A stretch of 64,000 bases of DNA. Origin: an uncultured Clostridia bacterium (lineage in GTDB: Bacteria > Bacillota > Clostridia > TANB77 > CAG-508). Both the position numbers and the translations under genes were made by a program. How positions within the stretch are numbered: the first letter of the stretch is position 1; the number at the start of each line of letters is the position of its first letter. Below, piece after piece: positions 8,821 through 18,300 of the stretch. The DNA lies in the NCBI GenBank assembly GCA_947385375.1, contig CANDKR010000004.1, positions 62,001-126,000 on the forward strand, in the 5' to 3' direction. A model generated the notes under the pieces. The model was not told the origin of the DNA, did not search any database, and was given only the letters and a program-made list of their open reading frames with translations.

Positions 8821-9588
8821 TTCTTTTATTTTAAATACTCTATTTGCATTCTGATAGGTAATTTTTGACACTTCTTCCAAAGATATACCTTTTATGTCTG
8901 AAACTCGTTTTGCGACTAATTTCACTTTAGAAGAATCATTTCTAGTTCCTCTAAATGGCTCTGGTGTGAGGTATGGGCTGTCTGTTTCTATAAGTATCTT
9001 TTCATTTGGTACAAGCCTAACAGGTTCTTCTGATTTTGCATTTTTGAAAGTGATATTCCCGCTAAATGATATATAAAAACCAAGTTCTAAACCGTTTTTA
9101 ATAAGTTCTTGATTTAATGGACAGCAATGAAAAATACCTGTATTTTTAACTGGATGTTCTTTTAAAATTTGTATAGTATCAACTGAAGCATCTCTAGTAT
9201 GTATAACTATCGGTAAATCAAGCCTATTTGCTATTTCTATTTGTTCTATAAAAAGCTTCCTTTGAGCTTCTTTATTCTCCTTATTCCAATAATAATCTAA
9301 ACCTATCTCCCCTATTGCTACTACTTTTTCGTGCTTTGCCAAACTTTCAATTTCTTTTAAATTTTCCTCTGAAAAGTCTTCTATATCATTCGGAGAAATA
9401 CCCACTGTCGCAAACAAGAAATCCTTTTCTTCTGCAAGTTTTACAGCAAGCTTACTTTTCTCTATATTATAACCTACACAGGTAATTCTCGTAATTTGTT
9501 CTTCATTATATAATTTGTTTAAAATAGCTTCTCTATCTTCTTCAAATCTTTCATCATTATAATGTGCATGCGAATCAAAAAATTCCAT
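8815..9588 (-). CDS. tatD: TatD family metal-dependent deoxyribonuclease
   Basis: TatD proteins are TIM-barrel metal-dependent DNases acting in DNA repair or turnover. The 257-aa product has the expected metal ligands: FDSHAHYND at the N-terminus, GEIGLDYYW, the HTRDA motif, and ETDSPYLTPEP near the C-terminus. Length fits the family. It starts directly after the acpS stop codon (the two genes abut), and its AAGGAG lies inside the end of acpS, so the genes are translationally linked. Confidence 0.95.
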   Translation of the reverse strand: MEFFDSHAHYNDERFEEDREAILNKLYNEEQITRITCVGYNIEKSKLAVKLAEEKDFLFATVGISPNDIEDFSEENLKEIESLAKHEKVVAIGEIGLDYYWNKENKEAQRKLFIEQIEIANRLDLPIVIHTRDASVDTIQILKEHPVKNTGIFHCCPLNQELIKNGLELGFYISFSGNITFKNAKSEEPVRLVPNEKILIETDSPYLTPEPFRGTRNDSSKVKLVAKRVSDIKGISLEEVSKITYQNANRVFKIKEK

Positions 9589-9960
9589 CTAATTCTCCTT
9601 ATATATAGCAATTACATTTGCTACTGCATATAATTTGCAATGTGAAATACTAATATCAATGTCTTCAAGGTTAGGGATCTGCGCATTTATAAAAACTTTT
9701 GGCTTTCCGTGTTCATCATTTAGTACCTCAAAGTCCTTCCAATTAGATAGTGGCCCAAATCTAGTACTTATAGCTTTAAAGATAGCTTCTTTTGCAGCAA
9801 ATCTAGCAGCATAATGCTGATATTTATTAGATTTTCTGCTTTCACAATATTCAATTTCTCTTTCTGTATAAATAGTGTTTAAAAACTTATCTCCGATATC
9901 TTCTATGCACGATTTAATACGGTCTATTTCGATAATATCAGTCCCACAAGAAATCTTCAT
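9589..9960 (-). CDS. acpS: Holo-[acyl-carrier-protein] synthase
   Basis: AcpS transfers the phosphopantetheine group of CoA to the serine of apo-ACP for fatty acid synthesis. The 123-aa product shows the family motifs GTDIIEIDRI at the start, with the magnesium-binding Asp, and RFAAKEAIFKA in the middle. The ending ISISHCKLYAVANVIA is typical. GAGGG precedes the ATG. It sits between an unknown tail-anchored protein and tatD in a four-gene operon. Confidence 0.95.
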   Translation of the reverse strand: MKISCGTDIIEIDRIKSCIEDIGDKFLNTIYTEREIEYCESRKSNKYQHYAARFAAKEAIFKAISTRFGPLSNWKDFEVLNDEHGKPKVFINAQIPNLEDIDISISHCKLYAVANVIAIYKEN

Positions 9961-9972
9961 TTTATATTCCCT

Positions 9973-11232
9973 CTATGCTAGTAAATACATTAAGAATAAA
10001 ATATTTACTGTATTAAATATAAGTGAGAAAATAAGTAATATAATTATAATAGAGTAATATGAGTTGTTTTTCTCAATATTTAAGTCTTTATATACAATCT
10101 CATATTTTGTCTTTATTTCCTCATATAAATCGTCTAATTCTAATGTTTTTTTAATAGTTTTGTAATATAAACTTCCTGTATCTTCAAGTGTTATTTCCTT
10201 CTCCCAAATTTGTTTCGTAAAGTTTACAAACTTACTATGCATTTTGGAAATAGTCTCATATTCTTTAAAATCTGAATTAAGTTTCTTTAAAAACATCTTC
10301 TGATATAAAGTAAGTATATAAGTATAGAAATACTCATTTTCAAATTGATATGGAAGTTTTGTATAATTATTTGTCTCAATACCAGAGCAAAATATGCTCG
10401 CAGAACTTTTAGTAAGAGCCATTTTAGAATATTTAAATTTCTCTATAATATGCAAGTTTTGCTCTATATTAGTTTTATTAAAATCTGATAAATATTGTCT
10501 TGGTAAGGCATTTGCATATTTATAGAATTCGTTTTCAATATGCAAAAATTCATTTTTCTCATTCCATTTATCGTTTTCAATGCAAGCATAAGAATAAACA
10601 AAGAAATTTGAATTAGTAAGCTCACCTTTAGTTTTAGATATCCTTCTTTCATAAACTCCTGTAATCTGTGTTATAAGTTCTGAAATATCTTTAATATCTG
10701 TAAATATATCTGTTTGTATTTTTATGTTTTCAAAGTTTTTAAGTGATGAGAACTCTGAATTTATTGTTTTAAATCTATAATTAAAGTCTAATAAATCAGA
10801 AAACTCTTCAGTTCCCTCAATATGCGTTTTTATAGCTAAAAAGCATATTCCAGTATCAAAGCAAATAATTTGTATTTTTGCTATACTGAAAAATATTCCA
10901 TTTTCTTCTCCCATTTTACCTTGAATATCGTCTGCTAAATTATAATCAAAACAAGCTACATGGTGCTTTGAAACTATTTTACTTTTAGCTTCTTTTGAAA
11001 GACTATTAAAATCTTTTAGCTTGTCTCCTCTATATTCAAAGGTTGGAAACACATAATCTCTTATATGTGGTAAAAAGTAATTGTAAATGTCTAAATCTTT
11101 CTCTTTTTGAAATATCTTAAAACTACATTTTTTGTCTCTAAAAAGCTTCAAGATATACTTGCTATATTTAGTTTCATCTACAATATATGGATGTATAAAA
11201 TACGTATATTGATATTTTGTCTTTAGTTCCAA
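9973..11232 (-). CDS. Unknown protein with C-terminal membrane segment
   Basis: I do not recognise this 419-aa protein. Residues 1-390 are soluble in character, rich in Lys, Glu, Phe and Tyr, without an evident catalytic motif. A predicted helix (about 340-390) leads to a hydrophobic C-terminus (about 394-418) that could be one long or two short membrane helices ending at the last residue, so the bulk probably faces the cytoplasm. There is no signal peptide. It lies 24 bp after the WG-repeat gene and 12 bp before acpS, in the same operon. The end is faintly like a CorA-type membrane anchor, but no GMN motif is present, so I do not claim that family. Confidence 0.75.
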   Translation of the reverse strand: MELKTKYQYTYFIHPYIVDETKYSKYILKLFRDKKCSFKIFQKEKDLDIYNYFLPHIRDYVFPTFEYRGDKLKDFNSLSKEAKSKIVSKHHVACFDYNLADDIQGKMGEENGIFFSIAKIQIICFDTGICFLAIKTHIEGTEEFSDLLDFNYRFKTINSEFSSLKNFENIKIQTDIFTDIKDISELITQITGVYERRISKTKGELTNSNFFVYSYACIENDKWNEKNEFLHIENEFYKYANALPRQYLSDFNKTNIEQNLHIIEKFKYSKMALTKSSASIFCSGIETNNYTKLPYQFENEYFYTYILTLYQKMFLKKLNSDFKEYETISKMHSKFVNFTKQIWEKEITLEDTGSLYYKTIKKTLELDDLYEEIKTKYEIVYKDLNIEKNNSYYSIIIILLIFSLIFNTVNILFLMYLLA

Positions 11233-11256
11233 GATAAATCCTTCCTTTTTCTTTCG

Positions 11257-12780
11257 TTATTTTGTGTATATATTCATATAACTATTTTCATATATATGCC
11301 AAGTTTCAATAAAGTTAATATATAAGTTATTATCTAAATTTACTCCTGGCTTTAAGCAAACTGAACCATCTGCTTTTAAACTTCCCCATAAGTCACCTTG
11401 TTTTACAGCAACATATCCAAAAGAGTTTTGTTCTGTTCCATCATCATAAATACAATCAACCACTCTTTGTCCTTCTTTATTCTCATATCCATACTTACCA
11501 TTTTCTTTAACTAAGAATAAAGTATTTGTTGGCATAACTTCTTGTGCCTTTTTTTCTTCAAATTGGAAATTGTAATATTTATAATCTCCGTCTTGTCTTA
11601 CTCTAATATACCCTTTTTCAGTGTTTACTTCTGAAAGAATAACACCTGCAAGTGCTGTTTCCCCAGTAGAACTTATAACATCAGTCTTATAGTCTTCACC
11701 ATCTGCTTCAATAAAATTAGGTTCTTTTCTATAGGTCATATTGTTATATTTGAAGTCAACCTTCACACTATTATCAGAATTTATTAGACCATACTTGTTT
11801 TCCTTTTTGGCAATATATGTATTCTCAAAAGCTGTGGATAACTTTTCATACTCACAAGGAATTATATTATTTCCTTGTAAATCTATAACTCCATATTTTC
11901 CTCCAAGTTCAATAACTATGCGCTCTCCGTCGATTGAAACTACATCATCAAATCCATTTTCTAAAACAGTAGAACCATCTTTTTTTATGATTTTGTTTTT
12001 TCCACCTTCGGTAACAACGAACATTTCATTACTAACTACATTATCAATTTTATCATATTTGCACTCTAAAATTTCTCTTTTATCTGTTGTAATAACTCCA
12101 TAATATGAATCAGTATTTTTAACTATGTACCCATGTTCGTAAGTTGTTCCTAAACTCTGTATTTCCGCATACTTTGCCTCAATAATAACCTCACCCATAC
12201 TGTTGCTAACTAATCCACAAAGTCCGTCTTTTTCTATTATAATACTTTTTTCTACACCTGGTAGAGCATAAACTTTATCATACTCAGCAGGTACAATTTC
12301 TTTTCCTGAAAAATCTATTAAACCAATTTTTCCATCTTTCTTATATTTCAAAATTTGATTCTCATACCAAATAGAATTTGCATCATAATTTTCGATTGCT
12401 TCTACTTGCTCAAAATCTTTTAAAATTTCTTTTCCTTTTTTATCTAGCACTCTTGTTTTATATTCCCCATTCTCGTAATTCGCATCATAAGTGCAAATGA
12501 AAAGATCTTTAGTATTATCTGGAATAACAATCATCTCATCATAATTTGTCTCAATGACTACTTCTCCTTTGTTATCAATAACACCCCATTTATTATTTGC
12601 AAACACAGTAAAGTAAGTTGTGACTGATGCAACATCTACTGGTTTGTCTTCTGGTTTCAATAAATTTCTAAGTGATATTATAAACATTATAAATACAAGC
12701 ACTGCAATTATAGTTGCTAAAACTTTTTTTATATTTAATCTCGGCTTATCATCGTATCTTTTACCTCTGCTTTGGCTCAT
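11257..12780 (-). CDS. Membrane-anchored WG-repeat protein
   Basis: The 507-aa product has a short basic N-terminus, one membrane helix (about residues 21-41), and then an extracellular region made of about eight or nine WG (KWG) repeats. Examples of the repeat are NKWGVIDNKGEVVIETNYDE, GKIGLIDFSGKEIVPAEYDK and GKYGVIDLQGNNIIPCEYEK. WG repeats form beta-rich, probably binding, scaffolds; the ligand is unknown. GGAGG lies 6 bases before the ATG. It is the first gene of the operon leading to acpS and tatD. Confidence 0.9.
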   Translation of the reverse strand: MSQSRGKRYDDKPRLNIKKVLATIIAVLVFIMFIISLRNLLKPEDKPVDVASVTTYFTVFANNKWGVIDNKGEVVIETNYDEMIVIPDNTKDLFICTYDANYENGEYKTRVLDKKGKEILKDFEQVEAIENYDANSIWYENQILKYKKDGKIGLIDFSGKEIVPAEYDKVYALPGVEKSIIIEKDGLCGLVSNSMGEVIIEAKYAEIQSLGTTYEHGYIVKNTDSYYGVITTDKREILECKYDKIDNVVSNEMFVVTEGGKNKIIKKDGSTVLENGFDDVVSIDGERIVIELGGKYGVIDLQGNNIIPCEYEKLSTAFENTYIAKKENKYGLINSDNSVKVDFKYNNMTYRKEPNFIEADGEDYKTDVISSTGETALAGVILSEVNTEKGYIRVRQDGDYKYYNFQFEEKKAQEVMPTNTLFLVKENGKYGYENKEGQRVVDCIYDDGTEQNSFGYVAVKQGDLWGSLKADGSVCLKPGVNLDNNLYINFIETWHIYENSYMNIYTK

Positions 12781-12813
12781 TTAAAACCTCCGTAATATTT
12801 CCGTTAAATTATT

Positions 12814-12842
12814 ATTATACATTTCTACTATATCATACTTCC
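12814..12842 (-). promoter_or_regulatory. Possible promoter of the WG-repeat/acpS/tatD operon
   Basis: A perfect minus-strand TATAAT (12814-12819) lies 34 bp upstream of the start at 12780. The -35 position (12837-12842) is poor, so this is a tentative call. Confidence 0.4.
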
Positions 12843-12878
12843 GTAGTAAATTACAATACTAGAAGACAAAAAACTCAC

Positions 12879-12908
12879 AAAAAAATAGACGTTTCTCACG
12901 CCTATTTT
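12879..12908 (-). terminator. Terminator of spoIIE
   Basis: An AATAGGCGT stem pairs with ACGTCTATT, with G-U pairs, across a short loop. It overlaps the end of spoIIE and is followed on the minus strand by about seven U. Confidence 0.75.
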
Positions 12909-15181
12909 CTCTTAATTATCTTCGCTACTATAACAGTAATATCATCTCCTGCTACACCATAATTGTTATCTATTGCCTCTGCTAAAATCATATCAGATAT
13001 CTTTTGAACATTATTTGTACTAACATTCTTTAAGTATTCTTCCACCCAATCTTTCTTTAGCTCTTCTTTAGAATCCAGTAATCCATCACTACAAATAAGT
13101 ATTATATCTCCATCTGATACTGGAAGCACCTTCTCTTTTAGGTTAACTTCAAGTCCTAAACCGATTGGCATTTCTTCTGATTTTATAACAGATATATTCT
13201 TTCTATTTTTTATATATGTATTACAAGCTCCATTTTTTATAAGGCTCATATTACCTTCATATAAATCAAGCACACACATATCTAAAGTAGAAAACTCATC
13301 TTTTTCTGTTTTTAAACTTAAGCTACTGTTTACTAATTTTATAGATTGTTCTTTTTCAAAACCATTTTGTAAAAGCTTCTTTAATCTATTAATAACTAAT
13401 TTACTGTTTTCTCTAGCTTTTGCACCTGTTCCCATTCCATCACTAATTGCTAGAACATATTTACCATCATTCAATCTAATTTGTAAATTACAATCGCCAG
13501 ATGCCTCACTATCATCTTTTGATATCTTAGAGCTTCCTACTTGCATTATAAACTTGTCTTCTGATGAATATACTTGTACATATTCCCCAGTCTCTAAGTT
13601 CCTTTTATCTTTTTGGAAAGTTATCTTGCTTCCAATAGTCTTTGAAACTAAATCTGCTATATTTGCAATCTTGCTTTTCTCTCTTAAAGAATTATCCACA
13701 AAATCAAGTTCTAATTCTACAATATATTTTCCATTTTTAACTTGTTTTATATTTGCTTTTTCAATCGGAAGATTTTTTCCTCTCAAAATTTTCTCAAGCT
13801 CTTTTTCCTTTTTGACAAGTTTTTCATCTTTCTTTTCTTCTACTTTTTCTATACAAGTATCAACAGCTTTTGCTACTTCCCTTGCTACATCTGCAATTTT
13901 TTTATTTGCTTTTTTATTTTCATTTATTTTTATATTTTCAATCTGAATAATTTTGTAAGATCTGTTTGCAATTTTAATTACTTCACGAAGGTCATCTTTT
14001 ATTTTTTGATCTTGTACTAAAATATAATTATTATTTTTCTTAAAGATTTCCACAAGGTCATCTTCTAAAATTATGTCATTATTTTCTAAAATATCAAATA
14101 TATCTTTTGCAATATCGTTTTCTGCGAGTATTAGTTCGTCATAAAAGATGTTATCCTTTATTTCCTCAAGGTTATCGAAGAAAGCTTCTTCATATTTCTC
14201 GTATTTTTTCTCCTCTAGCTTATCCACAGCCTCATATTGCATTGTATCCTCAAGAGTTTCCTTAAGTTCTTGTAAATTATCAACGATTTCTCTATGTTCC
14301 GTAAGTCTTGTCTCACCTTTATTATCTAACATTTTAGTATTTCCAAAGATTTTCTTTAAATCTATTCTTCTAAAATGACTTAAGAAACCTACTACGGCAG
14401 CTGGCACTATGAAGATACTTATATTACTTATATCAAAAGCTTGTACTAATCCTAGCATAATAGCAGATAGTATAGCAGTTGATACACCAGCAAGTATACC
14501 TTTTTGCCAGCCAAGTATTATTATTAAGAACATACCAATAATACTTGATATAGTTAGCTTGTCTATAACATTGTTATTAAAGAAAGATAAGGCAAGTACT
14601 ATAATTGCTATTCCAGAAGCTGTTTCTTCAACAGTAAATACTTTTTTCTTATTAAAATCTTTTATGATTATAATTCCATTTACAAAGATTTTATAAAACA
14701 CATAAAGTATTCCGCCTGTCATACAAGACATAAATAAATTATAAATCCAGCCACTGCCCCAGTTTCTAAATATACTACAAATCACATAAGCCCAAAATAA
14801 TCTACTACCAGTCTTATATATCTCATTTCTTTCTTCTACGCAAATTTTGGCTCTAAACATAGATAATAATAAAAAATATACTATTGATAGCCAAAATACA
14901 TTTGCAAATTCTGATGATCCAACTGATATAGCTGTACCAATCAAGCTACAAATATATACCAATACAATAGGTACTGTGCTTCCTAGGCAAGCTGCAACCA
15001 TTGCTATCCCTAGAGGAATATATGTATCTTTTACTGTTATCATAGATATCAGCAAAGTAAGTATATATATGACTATATTTTGTACTTTAAACAGTTCTTT
15101 TAGCAATTTTGCCCATCTAGCATTAATATTAATATTTTCTCTTTCATTTTGCATTGTCTCTTCTGCAATATTTTGAAACAT
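12902..15181 (-). CDS. spoIIE: Stage II sporulation protein E (PP2C-type phosphatase)
   Basis: SpoIIE is the membrane-bound phosphatase that dephosphorylates SpoIIAA to activate sigma-F in the forespore, and it also acts at the polar septum. The 759-aa product has a multi-spanning membrane region at about residues 33-290, a coiled-coil-rich middle region, and a C-terminal PP2C domain at about 560-757. The PP2C part shows AISDGMGTG, a CSDGLLD motif, and GDDITVIVAKI at the end with the metal-binding Asp residues. Length is close to other SpoIIE proteins. It stands alone between two terminators. A possible Spo0A-like box overlaps the -35 region. Confidence 0.95.
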   Translation of the reverse strand: MFQNIAEETMQNERENININARWAKLLKELFKVQNIVIYILTLLISMITVKDTYIPLGIAMVAACLGSTVPIVLVYICSLIGTAISVGSSEFANVFWLSIVYFLLLSMFRAKICVEERNEIYKTGSRLFWAYVICSIFRNWGSGWIYNLFMSCMTGGILYVFYKIFVNGIIIIKDFNKKKVFTVEETASGIAIIVLALSFFNNNVIDKLTISSIIGMFLIIILGWQKGILAGVSTAILSAIMLGLVQAFDISNISIFIVPAAVVGFLSHFRRIDLKKIFGNTKMLDNKGETRLTEHREIVDNLQELKETLEDTMQYEAVDKLEEKKYEKYEEAFFDNLEEIKDNIFYDELILAENDIAKDIFDILENNDIILEDDLVEIFKKNNNYILVQDQKIKDDLREVIKIANRSYKIIQIENIKINENKKANKKIADVAREVAKAVDTCIEKVEEKKDEKLVKKEKELEKILRGKNLPIEKANIKQVKNGKYIVELELDFVDNSLREKSKIANIADLVSKTIGSKITFQKDKRNLETGEYVQVYSSEDKFIMQVGSSKISKDDSEASGDCNLQIRLNDGKYVLAISDGMGTGAKARENSKLVINRLKKLLQNGFEKEQSIKLVNSSLSLKTEKDEFSTLDMCVLDLYEGNMSLIKNGACNTYIKNRKNISVIKSEEMPIGLGLEVNLKEKVLPVSDGDIILICSDGLLDSKEELKKDWVEEYLKNVSTNNVQKISDMILAEAIDNNYGVAGDDITVIVAKIIKRK

Positions 15182-15212
15182 CCTTAACCACCTCTTACTT
15201 TCTTAAAATAAT

Positions 15213-15242
15213 ATAATATTTTTTAAGCTAATATTTTGTCAG
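15213..15242 (-). promoter_or_regulatory. Probable spoIIE promoter with Spo0A-like box
   Basis: Minus-strand CTGACA (15237-15242), an 18-bp spacer and TATTAT (15213-15218). The plus-strand TTTTGTCAG at 15234-15242 resembles the Spo0A box TTTGTCGAA with mismatches. spoIIE promoters are known Spo0A targets, so the overlap is plausible but unproven. Confidence 0.45.
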
Positions 15243-15331
15243 TTTTACTACATTATTTTAAAAAGTTTTCTACAATTTGTGATAATTTATAACACACACA
15301 TTTTATTACACTTTTTTCGAAAAGACAAGAG

Positions 15332-15367
15332 AAAAAAAGAAACTTCTAGAAAAATTCTAGAAGTTTC
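15332..15367 (-). terminator. Terminator of surface operon II
   Basis: A perfect 13-bp stem (15339-15351 with 15355-15367) has a 3-base loop and is followed on the minus strand by seven U. Confidence 0.9.
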
Positions 15368-15381
15368 CAATTATTTTCAGT

Positions 15382-18300
15382 TTATTTTAAAACTGTTTTT
15401 TTGATTACTATGATACCAATTACTAAGATTCCTAATGCAACTACTGCTACTATTAACATTTGAGTTGTAAGTATAGTATTTGTATTTAAACCAGTTGGTG
15501 GTGTAAATGTGATAAGCTCTGTTGCACTAGCATCTCTTTCTTCAAGTGAAGCTGTGAACTCTCCAAGTTTTGGTTCTGCGTTACCAGCGATAGTTTCAAT
15601 GTCTCTTCTACCAACTGTATTTTCAAATTTAACAATCTCAGCAATATTGTCATAAGCTAAATCTTCATCTTCGATTTGGCTATCAATTGATCTTGTCATT
15701 GTCATAGCCATTGCTGTTTGACAACTTGTATCTAACTCACCATTTTGTGTAGATGCTGTGAAAGGTACTAATTTGATTATAAATCCTGGGTTAGTTAATT
15801 TTTCGCCTTCTACATTATCAACACTTAGGACTAAGTTATTTCTTTGACTTGTAGTATAAGCAACACCATAATCATCTACGATAGTCTTATTACCGTCTTC
15901 ATCAGTTTCAATTAAGTCACTTGCGATAACTCTCTTCTCATCTAATTCGTCTGCTGTTACTGTTCTCCAGCTTGAATCTGGAGCTGTATTATCAGCTGCT
16001 TTAAATACTACGTCATTATCAACATAATCGATTAATTGTCTTACCATTGTTGTAGCAACTATATCGTTTTGTGTATAAGCTTCGTCTTTACCTATATAAT
16101 AGATACTTCCGATATGCTCACCGATATTTGGGTGGTAAATATTCTTTAATTTACCGTCTTCTTTTGTATAAATTTGTCTATCAATCTCTTCTGCTTTTGC
16201 AAGAATTTCTTCTGCACTAGCATTCTCTAAGAAGTTTGATGCTCTATCAACTTCACCAACATTTAGTGCTGTGAATTTGTAGATAACTTCTATATTTAGA
16301 GATTGAGCTATTGAGTCATCATAGTAAATGTATCTAAAGTTTTGTAATCCTTCTTCCTCATCTTTGTTTTGTGCAAGTAAGTTTTCTGTTCCGAAAGATT
16401 TTTCTCTATTTAGAGTAACATTTGCTGTGTACTCACTTGTTCCTGACTCTCTATCTACATCATAGTCATAACTAATGTCATAAACTGCTTTTAAGATAGT
16501 GTCATCAGTATTTGTTTTAACTGTAATTGCTTCAATTTCTTTATCAAGTACAATCTCTGTATTTGAACGTTCTTCTATACCACAGTCAATTGCATCTACA
16601 TTGTATGCATAATTAATTAAACTTACAGTACCTTTTTCACCGTTAACATCTGTTTTACCGTAAACATAATTTGATTTTAAGCCTTCTTGAGTTTCCTCAC
16701 CACCAGCTATAACTTCTGTTTGTTCACCAGTATTTGCATTTGTTATAACGATTCTTTGTCCTGATAGACTATGCATATTTTCAATGTTGAAGTTAATTTT
16801 TGCTGTGTCTGCAAACATACTTGTATTTTTATATAACTCTGTATGATCTGCATTATAATCATTAGCTGATGCTAATGCTGTTGTTATTGTGTTATCTAAT
16901 ACTTTTGAGTACGCGATAACTCTTAATCTTCTTGCCTCATTATCAATTGCATCTGAGTTATGGCTAACTACTTCACCTGCGTCATTATAATCACAAGTAT
17001 CAAAGTCATACCATTCATCATTTATAAATCCACCTTCAGCATATTCATGTTCAACGTCTGCTTGATATTCTGTTGTCTTGAAGTCTTGACCATTATATAC
17101 TGCTGGTTTTCTTGAATTGTCATCAGATGTTTGTGGTTCTGCCACTCCGTCTAATTTAACTAGGTTACCTTCGTCATCTAAGCTATCTGATGGGAAATCA
17201 CCATAAGTAAATCTTACTATATAATTTCCGGCTGGGATATTCTTAAATCCATATTCACCTAATTTTTCTGCTGTATTACCTGTTAAAGTAATACTATCAA
17301 ATCCTGTTACGCTCTCTAATGAGCTTCCATTTAAGAAGTCAAAGCTTTGTGATGTTGGCCATACGAAATCGTATTCTCTGTATGTATTATCAGCTTGTTT
17401 TACTCTAACTTTTTCTACCATCTCAGTAGTTAAGTTACCAATTTTTCTCTCGCCTTCATCATACATACCATTACCAATTTTTTGATTGTAATCGATTTCC
17501 TCTGTTTCTTTATCTTCCCAAGCCATACCATTTAAGTTTCTTGTCTCTGTGTACAAGTCTAAGGTTATAACTGGTGCTGAATCAGCGTCATCTTCATACC
17601 AAGCTTTTTCATTCTTGCTTTCGATATCAACATTGTTTGGTGCTGAATCTTTATCTACTTTACCAGCTACTTTATTTGTTTCTGGATAGAAAGTTGAGTA
17701 TGCTCCAATTTCTGCAACATTAGCTTTTGTTCCTAATCTTACATAAGATTTTGTAGCATCGCTTGCTCCGTCTCCAAAAGATGCTGGTGTTTCATCTGTT
17801 CTTACTTTAAATGTTAAGTATAATTCAAGTTTTTCTCCTACTGCTAATGTTAAATCGCTTCCACTTAAATCAATTTCTGCTTTATAGTAGTTCTTGCTTT
17901 CTTCACGTCTTACATTATCTGATGGGTTCATTGCTTCACTACCTGATGTTTCTATTGTTGTTGAACTATTTACTAGTCCTCCGCTTACGTTAACTTTTCC
18001 TTCAAGTGATTTCTTTAATTGCTCTGCCCACATACTGTCTCCAGATTGACCTTTCTTAATTACGTAAGCTGGTGACGCTACTGTTGTTTCTTCATCAACA
18101 CTCATACCATTTGCTTCTTGAATGTATCTTGTAACTGTAGTGTCAACTAACTCTAAGTCTTCATCAAAGTAATCTGTTAATTTCTTAACTTCTGCTAAGT
18201 ATGAATCTGAGTTATTATATACATTAATCTTATAGGTTAAGAATACATCTAAATCTAATTCGTCTGAGATATTCTCTTTACCTATTGATCTGTAGAATTC

